Positions 39,201 through 54,200 of a stretch of 64,000 bases of DNA are shown piece by piece. The position numbers and the translations under genes are program-made. The notes beneath the pieces are model-generated. The model saw nothing but the letters and a program-made list of their open reading frames with translations. It had not been told where the DNA came from and ran no database searches. Each line of letters opens with the position of its first letter. The stretch's first letter is position 1. Origin of the DNA: Parus major. Lineage: Eukaryota > Chordata > Aves > Passeriformes > Paridae. The stretch lies in assembly GCF_001522545.3 (NCBI RefSeq), contig NC_031770.1:88857194-88921193 (forward strand). The letters run 5' to 3'.

Positions 39201-42200
39201 AACTGAGGCAGTGCTTGCGATTAACTTAATTTTTAAATATGAAGAAGTATGTAATAAACCTTACATGAAGTTTGATATAAAAGAAAAAAGGGAACAAATT
39301 AACCAATTCAGAAGTATAGAAATTCTCCAACTCATACAAGGACAGAAATAAGTAAAGCAAAGTAGATGGTTTGATTTTTTGATATTCTGGCTGTAAATGT
39401 AGCATGGCTTTCTATTGGTATTTTAACTGCATATGTGATATATGCAAACCATTTAACATGCATTTTCTGGAAAGACAAGGAAAAATAAATTTTAGAATTA
39501 CAACTCCGTTTCATATTTTATATGAACAAAATGTACTTGATAGCTTTGCAAAGGACATCTCCAAAGGCAGGGTTTTTTTTCTATAGGCCAGTGAATCATG
39601 AACTATTCCACAGCATTGATTCTATTACTCCCAGTGGGTGGCAGTTTTCCCATTTGTAGCAGTTCCAAACATTGTTTTTCTCTTAGTGGCAGAATAATTG
39701 CATGATGAATGTGTTTCATATTAAGTTTTGATTGAACACAGGCATTTGTGATAATTTTGGTTGCAATATACTCTTAAAAAAAAATAAAAAATCTGTCTTA
39801 CAAATGGAGTAAAACTAATTGTTTTGCCTGATATTTTAAAGTTAGAATGCATTTTTTGAAAATTAAAGTAAGGTTTCTTCAATGGTTTAGTTGGTGTTAT
39901 GTCATCTTATTAAATATAACTTCCTATTCAAAATGTCTTATTACATGTGGGACTAAAAAAAAAGCCAAAAGATGCTCAGACACTAAGGATCTGTATTGTG
40001 AATGAAATCTCTGTTTGGGAACGAGACACATTTCCAAAGCTTGATTTGTCTTTTGACTTAGAAGTTAGGTAAGAAACTCTTGATAGCTAAACTGCCTTTT
40101 AACCTTGTCTTCTGAGAAAGTGAAAATAATTCTAATTGATATAACCAGAGATTATCCATGTAAATAGAAGTAGTAGATTTGGATAGATAATGACAAGGCA
40201 AACAATTTTAATTTTGTAGGTATTCTGGAGCTGATTCTACAGAAATTAGTCTTTGTAATTACTTAACCATGCAAGCTACACAAAAAAAAAAAACAACTGG
40301 TGAGAAATACTCATTCTTCATGACCAAATTAACCACTTCATTCTCCTTTTGTGCCAGCCTACATGTGGAGAATAACTGAAAATCTCCACCCCATGTACTC
40401 TGGAAGTCACTCACATCAGCATAAGTGATATATTTATTCTTAGCTGAGTGAATGTCAATGAACCATAAGAGAGTTGTAAGGGTCTAAACCAGCTCTCATG
40501 GACTTACGGACCTAAGTTCCACATACCTCAGTAGTGCAGAATCAGACAGAAAAGGAAAAAAAGGGGGGAAAGAAAGGAAATACGACTTAGTTTTATTCAT
40601 CTTTCCCTTTAGAGTTTCATCTTTGTCACTGATATAAAATTAAATGTCATGTACCAGCAATTTATTTTAACCAAGAAAGATCAACCCAGCTCAGCAGAAC
40701 ATTATGCTTCTTCTAGGCATTCTTATATCATGGTAAATCATTTGTTGTGTTGGATAAGTGTGTGGAGCTGTCTTCTCTGAGCCCTCCAAATTGCATAGAA
40801 ATGTAACTGGATATCTTTTGTACATTCAGGACAAGAAGGTTGCTGCCTAGTGGGATGTTTTCCAGCATATATTAAATTCTGGTTTGTATTAGAGGGACAG
40901 ACACTCATAATTTGATTTTATATTTTGCAGCTACAGAAATAAATAACTATATTATTAAATGTTATAATTATATTAAATAATTATATTGAGGACTGCCAGA
41001 TTGGTTTGGAAGTTCCCAAATGTGGTGGTGCACATGCCCTGTTTACCATCTCTTTATTTGTGCAAAAGATCTAAGAAGGTTATGGACAAAAGTTAAGAGT
41101 TTTGTAACGTAACACGAGTGGCAGTCTCAGTATGAGGCATTATTTTCAAGTTCTTTTTTATTGCATTATTTGATTTCTTCCTTTAATGATAGACAAGTTG
41201 GATTTTTGATGGTCTGTAAAATGCTCAGGATGTAATTGTTAACTCATATGCCGTTGACCAGTGAACTGTTTCTACTTGTTATGGTCATTATTTACTAAAA
41301 GAGGGTGTAAGCTGCAAAACAATGGAACTATCTTTTGCACAGATGTAATCCATATGGAAACTATTGGGTTATGGTTGTTACATTCATGTTATTTTTTTCC
41401 CATAGAATACATTTGTTTTGGTGGTGTCTAGAACAGTCATCTTGTCTTCACTGCAATGTGTTATTTTCAATATTAGATTAAAACGTAAAGTGTGTAAGCC
41501 AAATTCTTGCTGCAGATTATTTATGGTACAAGAATATTGTCTGTCCAACAAATTTGAATAGTTGAGAGAAAAAATAGTCTGAATGTAGACTTCTTCATTA
41601 AGCATATACAGAGTTCTGTTTCTACCTGAATTATGTTTGATTAAATGATCATCGTTAGAAAAATGTAAGATATACTGTAAAGCTGAATGAACAATGATGC
41701 TGAGGAAATGGCAGAGATCTTCAATTATTTATGGAGATGGAAGCTAGTGCACATCAAGTAAAACTATATCTGAATCTTTAAAGTCACTGTACTCTAGATA
41801 ATACAATCTGTCATGCTGATGGTCCTGTTGACCAGGGCTTTTGCTTTAACTTATGTGGGAAATATTATGGATAATGTGAAGTGGTTGCTTTCCACACTGA
41901 TATGTCATTCAGGGTTCTGGGGCAAGCTAGATCATGTGAGCCTACTGAGCAGCAGACATGGACTCCTGCAACAAAAGCAGTGGGGAACAATTCAGCATCA
42001 GTGTTTCACTCTATCCCTAGAGAAATCTGCATGAAGCTCTTTCTCCTATGTGTTTTTGGCGCTTTGAAGGATTTTGTTATTCTTGAGGTTTTTTGTTGGT
42101 GGTTTTTATTTTGTTTTTGTGTTTTTGTTGGTTTGTTTTGTTTTGTTATGTTTTGGTTTGTTTTATTTTGCTTGTTCCTGCCCATGTTTTGAACCCAAAT

Positions 42201-45200
42201 AATTTAGGCAAATGCTAAAAATTCTGGGGAAATAATTCCATATATTTAAAATGTTTTCTTTTTCCTTCTCAGGGAATTCCTGGAATTCCTGGAAATCAAG
42301 GAGCAAAAGGACAAAAGGTACCATTAGTTGTTCAAAACACAATTAAAACCTATACTTTATATACCCATTCCAAACTAAGGGTTCAGCCTTAGAGAAGTGT
42401 TTTCCTAGTGGGGATTTATGACATCAAATCATTCTGCAAAAGAATGGAGACAATTCATGGCTTGTTTAAAAATCTCTTACTATGTTTTATTTCAACTATT
42501 CCAGAAGGAATTAATAGTATAAAAGGAACCATGTTAATTCCATAATACACTGAGAAACAATCTTAACTAACTAAATCTGCATAGTTAAAGAATATATTAA
42601 AAAATGCATTAGTCACAGAATTTTTCTCTTTATGTAAAAAATGCAGGGTGAAGTTGGACTACCAGGTCAACCAGGACCAAAAGGGTCACCAGGAGATACT
42701 GTAAGTTTCAAAACTGTGTAATTATGAACAAATAATTGTGGTGTTGTCATTCTCTGCTTGTCATAAACAAACATGCAGTGGTAAATACAGGAGCAAACTA
42801 GCATTTGCAGGTTGGAAAGACAAGGTTATGGCAAATGTAAGTTTTTAGCTCAGTGACATATTTGCAGTGTGGAAATTCTGTCTGAAAGCTATGAACTGGT
42901 TTTTTTTCTGTTACCCTTGCCATTACTTTAAGCTTCTGAATATTTTGACAAGAGGTGAGAGTTTATATAAGTTCTTGGATTTTGATGGTTGTTAAGAGAT
43001 TTAATTTTTCAGTTTAGTAACTTTTCTGTCTAACAATTTATCTCTCCCATCTCTTTTTGAGGTCTTTCCCTATGAGAATTTTCATCAGTGAACTTCTTGA
43101 TATGCAGTAGTCAGGCTGGATTTCATCCATTTTGATAGACAAAGGGGGTTCTGATGTCACTTTGTAGTGTTAGAAGTATAAGTAGTACATATTTATATCT
43201 TCAACAAATACAGAATACTCAGTGGTTCTCTAAAAGGGCCTTGATGTTAATTTCTCAGTCATCAGTACTGTCACACTGTTAAGACCATCTTGGTACCTAC
43301 GTTTTACTTACCTTTCCTTTCATGACTGGAATAATCTTTTCAGGGACCGTTCTTTCCCACTTCCAGTGGCTGCAGGGGTCTTGTGGTGTCTTGTGCCTCA
43401 CTTAGTTGGATGACAGGAACCTTGAAGGAAGAGGATGCCAAGGATCTCAATGTGGATTTTTAAATCCTCTCTTTCTTGATGATCTCTTGAACATCCTAGC
43501 TAAGGTTACCATCTTCTAGGGTGGGTAAGGCCACACCTTGATACCACAATTACTTGGGCCTAAATCCCACTGCAATATTCCCTGTTCTGAAGGGAATCCT
43601 TGTTTGGATGGAGGTCAGCAACACGTATGTTTGACCAGATCTTGGTATGTGCAGTCTTGTGTCATTACATGTCACTGCATGCCAAATTAGCCATCTGCAT
43701 ATGAAAGTAACTACTAACCTAAGCATCATTTATATACTGGTATGCTGGAGTGCTTCTCATGGTATGGCTCTTCCTCTTCTTCCTCTTCTTGCAGCTCCTT
43801 AATAAAATATATAATTAGTTAAAACTGATGTAGTTTTTGTTGGAGATTGAAATTAGGTCAGGATTTTAAAAATTCTGGGCTACTCTGTCATGCAGTACAT
43901 TTAGAATTTCCTACACAGTATACACTTAACCCCTATCCAAACAGCATCTCTTCCTTTCCTGACTACCACAGGCACAATCACAACAGCTGTCAGAAAGCCT
44001 TTTTTCTATAAAGAGAGTACACTGGATAATTTTCATTTCATGAACTTAGAGAACTTTTCCAGCTACCTCCTAAAGATCTCTGGAAAAAATAGATTTCCTT
44101 GACATCTAGTTATTTCAGTTGTCCAGATCAAATCTGGTTGAAACACTGCCTGAACTGAAAGCTCAGATGTCCCTACTTTTAGTTAACACATGAACATTTG
44201 TTCTCTCACCTGTGCCTCTTAACTATTTTTATTGCCTGTTACTGGAATTTTTTTGTCCATTTCTTTCTGAGGAAAATGCCAGAGGGAAGGCTATATCATC
44301 AACTCAGATAAAACCTTGTGGGATTCCAAGGAGCTCATATTTATTTAACTCACCTACCATATTTTCTTCAAATTTTATTTAGATAAATAACATCTGGTTC
44401 ATGATACACTTGAAAATAATTAATTCCTCTTTCCTGTCAATTCATTTAATATATTTTTTTTGTCACCTGATAAATTAAATAGGAGATTGATGCATGGAAT
44501 ATCTGAATATGTTATATGGCATTAGGGAATTTAAACCAAAAAAGATAGTGGGATTTTCCTTGTATTAGTCACACTGAATATGTTTGTTCCAGAAAACACA
44601 GATGGAAAGTTTGTAGATGGTCTATTAATAGCTTGGGAAAATTTTTCAGTAACAAGTTCTTTGGTACTGACTATCCCTATTGCATTGCCAACACCAACAA
44701 TTTATTAATTTACCTGACATATAATGTCAGCTCTGGAAAATAGGACAATAATGCTACATTTTATGTCCTTGAATTGTTCAACATTTTTGTTCAGGACATT
44801 CTCTTCTCTTCTAATTTTATATAGTTTTCAGATTATGTTCACAAGCTGAAAGTTTCCTTCTTGCAGTGTGCTGATTTCATTTAGTAGTCTCCATGTAATT
44901 TTTTAAACAGAACAAGTTAAATATGGCCTAGTAATGAAAGTGCAAGAAATGAAAATGGGAATAATGTATTTTGTTTCTCCTTTTCCTGCAGATGTATTCT
45001 TAACTTTAAATTATACTAAATGTGTTTTCTGATTTGCCTTCTCTGTTGTGTGTTTGCAGGTCAATGTAGATATAGCTGATTTAATTTATTAAAAAAAGAA
45101 GCTATTCTGCACATAAAATATTTCTGCTTTGTATAACATAAAATTAATGAGGGACATTTTTGGTGATCATATGCCACTTCTGTAATCCAAAGACGGACGT

Positions 45201-48200
45201 GGGTTTCACTAGAAATGATCTAGTGAGGTGGTAGAGCGTTTATAGCTTAAAGTACAGGTTGTTGCTATATTTATTGATGGAAAGTTTTGGTGACCAGTAT
45301 TTTCTTATCATAAAGAAACATGAGTTAATCTGTGGTTAATTTGTATTAATTGTTGGTTAATGGTAAAGCGCAGGTGAAATACCAGAAAACTGATGAAATT
45401 CTAAAAACCATGGCTACAGAGAATTACTTCATATTTTAGATATTCTGAATTTTCTCTTCTATTGCAGAAACAAAGACACCCTTTTAGTTTTAGCAAATAA
45501 AGTTTAATTTTTTTTTGCAAAGCTGAGTTGTTTTATGTGTGTAAGAAATTATATCTGTTTTTGATTACATGTAACTTTTGAAAGAAGTCTAATACAATGT
45601 CATGGGAGTGAATTGTTCCTAATGTTTATTAAAAAATATGAGGTGATTGTTTTTATTTATATGAAAGCAAAGATCAAATAGCAACAATAGCAGTGAATTT
45701 TGAAAATATTATCAGTTGGAATAATCAGTTGGATAAAATTTAATCTCTGACAAGTTAGATTTCCAGGCTTATATAATTGTTTGACTTTCTGTATCATTAT
45801 GCTTTTATTTTATGCTGCTTCTTAAGCACACTCTTATAGCAGATGGTATTTCACAGTATTTAAACAACTCCAAGTAAAACAATAATAATACATTGTTTTT
45901 ATTGATGCGTGCACTAAATGTGAAGTGAGATGAAGTGGTGAAAAAGACAATTGTTAATACCACATGTGGAAAATACGATTAATGGGAATTCCTTCCTGGA
46001 AACTATGATTTCAAAGAAAGATTTATTTTCTAATGTATATTTGAGACTGTCTTTAAACAGAAACCAAGGAAGTTAGCCCCTTGATGATTTAATACAATTT
46101 AGCTCTTATTTTATGTAGGGAACATACAGCTAAACATGCCCTTATGAGCATGATTCCATTTGAAAAGTCCAAGAGAATGTTTTGGCTTTGTACATGTGCT
46201 CAAGTGTCATGATCTGAAGTGGCAGAAGCTATTGGGTTCTTGAATAAGCAGTTTAACTGAAGATTTTACAGAAGATGTAAAGGTGTGGCCCTGAAAGTTA
46301 ACTGCTCCTGATAAATCTCCATAAAATTTGCACAAGGGGTCAAGTCATGGCAACCTTTGAGGGACACATGATCAGAAAGGAGAAATAGAATTATGAAATG
46401 CCACAAATACTTTTGCTGGCTTTGGAAACCCTAAACAGAAACCAAGAAACTTTTGTGTCACTTTCAGTTATAACTAAGGACACATTACAGACTGGGTCTT
46501 GAGTTGCAGAATTTTTTCTCTCAGAAGTATTCTGTGACAGCATTGTTCTTTTCTCCTGTACATTTTTTTTCCATTGTACTCCATTTCATTAGGCCATAGA
46601 AAATCTAAATAATCCACTGTACTGTATCAAAACTATAACCTGTATAGTAATAAGATAAAAGACATTGTATTTGCTGTTTATTTCACTAAAGAAATAGAAT
46701 AAAAATGCTCCTAATAGAATACTTAGCTCATTATTCCTCTGTTTTAGTACAGAAATGTCTTTGTCTTTTTCATAAATAAATAGGGTTTGATGGGACCAGA
46801 AGGTTCACTTGGTCTACCTGGAGCTCCTGGGCCTAAGGTAGGTGTTTGAGTAAATTTGTTTGTGACTTTGATAAGCTACTGATTTGTATGCAAATTTGAT
46901 CTGGACAATGCCAGGATTTTTGCAGCTCATTTTGTGGTGTATTGAATATTGGTGAGCAGCTCTATGATTTTGCCTGTGTTACCTTCTACAACAGTTTAGT
47001 CTCCAGAGAGGTTAATGTATCTCAGTAAATGGCGCCTGTCGTCTCGTGAGGTTTTTAATAACTGCAGAAATGGTCATGAGGCTTTGTTTCAGCTTCTCAG
47101 TCCTGGAAAATGTTCTGCAATGCTAGGAACCAGATAATTCTCAGTATACATCTGAACTTTCCCATGTTACATTTATTTATATTTTAATTGTGTTCAATAA
47201 TGTTGTGTGCTGTTTCTTCCACCCAAGGAGCCAAACTTATTTCAGATGTAACTTTATTGATTGCACTGCAGCTACAGCAAGAATTAATTTTACGAATGTT
47301 CTCAAAAGCTAAAATAAATACTAAAATTCAGACTGGTTAGTGTAACCTTTTAATTTAATCCAAAATGAGTTTTGGATTAAATTGTAAGTAAACATTGAAT
47401 TATATGTCCTAGAGAATATTTAGGAATATAGGATCTTTTTCCCAAACTTTGCATTTATGTTTAGATCCCTTTCCCTCCATACATTATTTTACATCCAGAA
47501 GTGCATATGCATTTATTTATAATTGTATACTGACAGTAGCATTTTTTTTAAATGTCAGTGTTTTCTATTGTCAATAAGATTGAATACCTGTGATACAAAT
47601 AAAAATTAATTAGCTTTATTTTTGTCTGTGAAAAATGTTTTTATTTTGTATATCTATCTCACTTAGAATACAAGCTGTTTCTCAGAGAATCTTCTTAATA
47701 AGCTCATTCTTACAGAAGTCCATCATGAAGTAGTAAATAATTCTTAGATTTAATGCAAATCCTCATGCTAAATATATTCCATAGGCTGCAATAAAAGCCA
47801 AAACATAAAAAAATATTTTGACTTAGAAAAATAAATAGGATGATGGAAATGTGAAGTCAATACACACAAAACTGGTGGGACTGTGTGAAGCAAATGAGGC
47901 AGGTGGAGGTGGGACAGGTGCCTAGAAGCTGGCAGATCACATTTTGTCATTGGTATCTCTTCTTTCCTGAAAGTTAAACCTTCAGGCTACCTGTAATGGA
48001 GAAGAACTTTATCCTTTCACTCACTACCTGTGCCCATTTTCAAGAATCAGTTTCTCAACTGTGTCTCTTTATGTTTGTTAGTCATACCACATGTGACAAA
48101 ACATAATGATGTATCAGCCACACTCCTGCATTGTTATATAGGGTGATAAAGGTGAACCAGGATTACAGGGGAAACCAGGATCATCAGGAGCCAAGGTAAA

Positions 48201-51200
48201 TATGATTCTGGAAATGTTCTAGTTGAAGAAGGGATTAATTTACTTTCTTTTGTGATTTGCTAATTTTCCATTATTTCTCCTGGTTAATTATGAGGAAGTT
48301 TGTTTCACAGTAAAACAGTAGTTAACATCACATTGAATCAGTATCCATTTGATGACTTATTCTTACTAATTTTATACTAGTTTTTAGGCTGTGAAAATCA
48401 GATGTTAATTAAGTTCAAACCTGCAAACATTGTCATTACTTGTACATTTTTTGTGTAATTTTAAACCAGCAGTGTATTAAAGGACAATAGATTAAAGACA
48501 AATAGATACTGGATGTGGCTTCTCTATATTCACCAACCCTTCAAAAATACTTCAGACATTTCAATCATCTTCAGTTATAAAATTTCAAAATAGCATAGCC
48601 AAAGCATATCATGTGGCCTTGTGAAACATGGAGTGTGTGTTTTTACACACTGCACATCACTGACACACAGCTATTGTATTACTCAGGGAGATCTAGGAGT
48701 ACCAGGGGCTCCAGGTGAACCAGGCTACCCAGGCATTCCTGGTGCCCAGGGATTAAAGGTACGTATTTTTTCCATTTTTACATTAATTGCATCTTTTTTT
48801 GGAAGTGCTTTTCTTATAAGTGATCATTATTTAACGAAATCCTTTCTCTAAATACACTGTTATTATTAGATTGTAGTTGGACACATTTAAAGCAATAATA
48901 TGTCCATCCTGAAAATTTTCTTCTGAAGGATAAAGCCCTTGATATGAAGGCAATTGTGGTGAGTTAACCTTGGATGAATGCCAGGTTCCCATCAAGCTGC
49001 TCTATCACTCCCTTCTTAAGAAGGACAGGGAAAAATCAAGAAAATAAGATGAGAGAAAGCTCATGGGTCAAGATAAAGGCAGTTTAATAAAACAAAAGGA
49101 AAGGCCCTGTGTAGAAGCAAAGTAACATCAAATATTTATTCTCTGCTTCCTGTCAGCATGTGTTGTCCCGCAAATTCCCGGGAAGCAGGGCTTCAGTACA
49201 CATAGAGGTTTGGAAGACAAATGTCACAATAAAGAAACTTCCTCTCTTTCCCCTTCCCTTTAGCTTTTATTGCTGAGCAAACATCTTATGGCACAGAATA
49301 TCCCTTTCAGTTTAGGTCATCTGGCCTGGCTATGTTATAGAACCATAGAATGGTTGTATGGAAAGGGACATTAAATATCATGTAGTTCCAAGCCTCTGTC
49401 CTGGGCAGGCACGCTTCCTTCTACTAAATGAGGTGGCTCAAAGCTCCATCCAACCTTGGCCTTGAACACTTACAGGGAGGAGGTATCCACACCTTCTCTG
49501 AGCAACCTCTCTTAGTGCCTCACCATCCTCAAAGTAAGGGATTTCTCCCTAATAAACCTAGTTTCAGTTTGCAGCCATTCCCGCTTGTCCTGTCATTACA
49601 GACCCTTGTGAAAAATACCTCTCTGGCTCTCTTCTAAGCCCATTTTAGGTACTGGAAGGTTGTGCTAAGGTTTCCTCAGAGCCTTCTCTGGGCTGAACAA
49701 CCCTAGCTCTCTCAGTCTCTCTTCATGAGAGAGATGCTCCAGCTGTCTGATCATCTTCTTGGCCTTCTGCTGGACTTGATGCACGTCCTTCTTATGTTGG
49801 GAGCCCTGGAGCTGGACACAGGTGGAGTCTCAGGAGAATGGAGTGGAGGGGGAGAATCACATCCTTTTTCCTTGCTGGCCACACTGCTTTTGATGCAGCC
49901 CAGGATGCAGTTGGCTTTCTGGGCTGAAAGTAAGTGAACATTGCCAGGTCACCTGTCAACATGCACAAGTGCTTCTCTGCAGGGCTGCTCTCAATCCCTT
50001 CTTTACCTAGCCTGAATTTGTGTCTCCACCTGAGATCTTGCCTGGCCCTAGCTGACAGGGAAACGGGGGGATTGGAGAGACAGCCTTGATGTTGCAGGGA
50101 GCTCTGCTCAGCACCACCCAAAGCACTGCTGTATTATCAACACCTTTCTAGCCACTGTTGCAAAACACAGCACTATGAGGGCTGCTATAGCGAAAATGAA
50201 CTCCTTCTCAGCCAGAGCCAATACAGAATTAGAGAAATAAAAATAAATCAGCCATTTCACTTTCATAAGAGGAGAAAGGTTGAAGAGTAAAGAGACAGTA
50301 AGATAGAAGGGTGGTGTTATGAAGAGTTTTATGAAACCCCATGCAGAACTATTCCAACAGAGTTCATCTTCTCCAGAGGCACACATTCCTTTCATGTCCA
50401 GTGTCATATCTGCCAGCCTCATATACATACCTTACATATACTAGAGTACTTCACATGTCAGTAGACACATATGTGGACATGCATTCACTACAGCATGGAG
50501 TCAATGAAATAGTAAGTTTAACTAGCTTCATTATCACTATATGTTCAATTCAGTACCTAGGTGCTATGTAAGGCACATGTACTAAGTCTGTAATATTTTA
50601 TGAAAGATGATTTTGTTAAAATTTATGAAACTTCTCTAAATTTTAAACTGAAGAAGCCTTTGAAAATATCATTTATTTTATATGAAGATGCAAGTTAGCT
50701 GGAGTTACAAGTCCAATGCCAAACTGGAATTTTTCAGGAAGAAAAGAGCAGTTTGGGCATCTGACAATAAAAGTAAAGCCTTTCAGCTATAGATGATTTG
50801 AAAACTTGAAACAACTGAATATTATACATTCAAGTACAATACAACAAAATACTACAGCTGGCATAAATATCTGATGTTCTGGGATTTTCAGTCAGGAAAA
50901 TATTTGCCATGGCAAAAATCTCCTCTGCACTACTGTTTAATATTTGACTAAACATTCTTTAATTTTCCAACCCTCCCCCCCAAAAAAAAAAAATCTAACC
51001 CCAACCAATCACACAAAGTTTTGGTTCTTACAAGAAAGATGACAAAGCAGACCTAAAAATCTCCATTCTAATTATTTTCTTAATTAAATGTAGTTTTGCA
51101 CATGCCCTACATCCTATCTTTTGTTTCATGAGCTGCTATGTTCGTGTTTCAGCATTTTGATATATGTCTATTTAAACATAACATGTCAGAGTTAGAGCCA

Positions 51201-54200
51201 TCTCCCATAACTTTAAGTTTCTTTTCCAATTAATGAAGAGAGATAGGCACATTTTTGGAGTACATGTTTTATATCTCTGCTGTTAATTGGAATGAATAAT
51301 TTCCATGTACTGCCTGTTTCTCTCCAATGTCAATTAGATGATGTTCAGACATGCTGATAAAACTACATACCTGACTCCTAAGCACCATTTACATCATCTG
51401 ATTGCCAGTCCCTCCCACTATTATTTAATTTAAGCATTTTGAGGCAAAACAAGTGGGTAGACATGGAGCTTAGTCCTTAAGTATTTTGATTTAATTTAAA
51501 TATAGAAGGGTTTGTGATGAAAAAATACTTTTTTGTTTGTTTGTTTTGCATAACTTCTGCAGGCAGTGGTGCATTCAGCTAAAATTTAAGCCATGAGAAA
51601 CACTGCCTCCCTTCCTGCTTACATCCTCTCCGCTTCCATGCACTGGGTAGATAAAATCCTGGTGGACTTCCCACCTCATTATGTTGCATTTTTAAATTTT
51701 TTACTTGGTATGTGAGTATCTGCTTTCTTTTTGATAGTTGTGATAATGACAAAGTCCTTTATTAGTAAAGTTTTCTGGACATTTTGTTTACTTGGGGATA
51801 AAGTGATAAGTTTTTTTTCAGTATAAGGAAAAGCTAGATGCTTCTCTGGTACTTACCGTGTTAAATTAAAGCACAGACTACATGTTTTAGAGGTTACTCA
51901 TGTTTAAATGGAGACCTTTCTTTAATATTTTACAGGGGGAGAAAGGAAACCAAGGTGACACTGGTATCCAGGTACAATTTTGTTTCTATTGCCATCATCT
52001 GCCATTGCTATTTATACAAGTCTTAGGTATTAATCCAGATTTAAAACAGGGTTTTTTAAAGATTAAACTCCATAGAGGATTAACTTGAATAGCAGCAGTA
52101 ACTCTTCAAGGAAATCTTCCCAGTATGGCCAGTATGAGTTTTCAGCTGCATTTCTGGGGGCTGAGCAGGCTGTTGGCATTTGGAGCAGAGCTGTCTGCTC
52201 CTGGCAGTGGTGCAGGCACAGGGCTGGGACATCACCCAGGACTTGTCCCTGCCTGCAGGGCACTGCAGAATCACAGAAACATAGTCAAAGTAACTCCACC
52301 TGGAGTCTGCTTACCTACTTTATTATCAGCATGTGGGATTTCCCTCCTTGTTACCTAAAATCATGGAAATACCTACAAGAAAAAGAAGAGTATCCTGTTG
52401 GATACTCTTGGATCCTGGCTTGGTTCCTCTGTGTTCAGGGTAGAAATTTTATTCTGCATAGTTTCTGCTGAGATCTCTTTGAAGGGTAACTTTTCAGATG
52501 GATTTGTCCTGGTTTAGAATGAGGTTTTAGTATTTAGCTCCTTACGTTATTTTTTTGATTGATTAATTACATGTACCAAATAAATCTATATTTTTTAAAA
52601 TGTACTTCTTTTTTGGAGGGACTGAAAGGAGAAAAAGGAAGACAAGGAAATCCAGGCTTACAGGTACTGTTATAACAGTGATCCTACTTCCTACTTCCTA
52701 CTAGAGAACCTAGTATGAGGACATAATTTATATTTGTTTCTTAACACTTCCATCAACACATTTAGGCCTTTGCATCAGGTGAAATATATTTATGTACAAC
52801 ATGGTAACATAGTTATATGTTAATTATAACATATAACATTTAATTATATCTTAAACATTCTTAATATTTTTAAAATAACAAATATAACACATACAGAGAA
52901 GATGGAGCAGCACTTGTCTCAGCTGTGCACACATGAAGGATGAGAGGAAATGCACATGAGTTGGAACACAGGAACTTGAAATACAGGAAAAACATTTTGC
53001 TTTGAGGGTGGTCCAATACTGGAGCAGGCTGGTCATAGATGTTGTGGCAAAACCTGTCTGGGCAGCATGTTGAGCTGATCAAGCTGGATCTGTTCTGCAA
53101 AGGAAGTTGAATCCAAGGAGATCACTTCTAACCTACATGTTTCTGAGTTCTGTGATATTCTATCTTGAGAATAGACCAAAGTGCATTTCTTTTATTAACG
53201 TAGTAAAGCATTAATTATAGAATATTTTTACAAACCAGCTATAAGTAATATAAAATTCAGATAAAAGCAAAAGGTAGCTTTTGTGTAAAGGTTGTAAGAG
53301 TGACACTTGGGATGTTAAGATTTTGCATGTATCATGCTGCACTTTCAAACAGTTCATTACCTCCTAGACTATACTGGGAGTCATTATTGACATCGTCTGT
53401 GCTCATAAATTACAGATGTTTCCTGTTTCAGCTGTAAATCAGAGATCCAGTTGTTTCTCTTTAGGCCACTATTCTGATTGTGTCATAGTTGGCAATCTTC
53501 TTATTCTGCAGAAAATAGCTGTTAGTATTTATAAATACTTGTTAACTGCATAATCTATGTTGTGACCAAACAGAGAAGTATTTTTTAGAGGTACATATCT
53601 AAAACTAGACTTGGAAGGAGGCCACAGTTGCTTTTTTCAGAATTACGACATTGATACAGCTGCCCGTCTAGCCGGGTGGACTCTGTTCCCAGGGATTCTG
53701 GGCAGGAGGACTATACTGCATGTTAGTTAACACTCTCAGAGATATGTAGCTTGAAAATAGTTTATTATTAAACCTGAGGAGACATTTTAAAAACGAAGTA
53801 GCTTAAAAGACAGGTCATTCACTTGACCAGATGTAATGTCCTAGACTAACATTTTGGTTATTTTAAAAAATAACTTTTTGGTTATTTTTTTTCCAAATAA
53901 TGGACAATTTTTTCATATCTTTTATTATTTAAGTCATAAGGGAAAACAAAGTGATAGTGAAAGAAAACTTTTTTTTTTTTCCCAGACAGAATGATGCAAA
54001 TGAATTGCTGTTGCTTGCTTTCTGTTTTTTGAAGGAAGCTGAAAAAATAATACAGACTGAGTCTAAAATTGTTTCCCATGCTTATCTGGTTTGATTAGCA
54101 ACCAGAAAAAATCAGTCATTTAGTAGACAATACAAGGTCCTTCCAGGAATTCTCAGGACTCCAAGACACAATACAGATTTCCTTGTCTGTAAGAGTTAAT

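Larger units (their letters stand above)
26505..42272 (+). other. Intron W14, 15.8 kb
   Basis: The largest intron in the window. It holds one recognisable LTR (33816-34426), a possible very old repeat near 31735-31805, a (TTTTG)n run at 26581-26605, a (TTTA)n run at 36041-36060 and a G/T-rich tract at 42088-42175. I searched for extra Gly-X-Y exons and for reading frames of another gene on both strands and found none. Confidence 0.8.

Noticed and set aside
41881..42192. 103-codon Phe-rich ORF resembling a membrane protein at its end
   Set aside because: The hydrophobic end is a translation of the GTTTT-rich tract and the rest has no domain.
26505..42272. Missing collagen exons in the largest intron
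   Set aside because: Exon W14 joins W15 in perfect register, and the encoded blocks follow the human order as I remember it with no gap. No flanked Gly-X-Y run was found in between.
48621..48851. 76-codon ORF containing Gly-X-Y triplets, as a single-exon gene
   Set aside because: Only 48687-48758 is coding (exon W19). The ATG and tail are intronic and the splice sites are clear.
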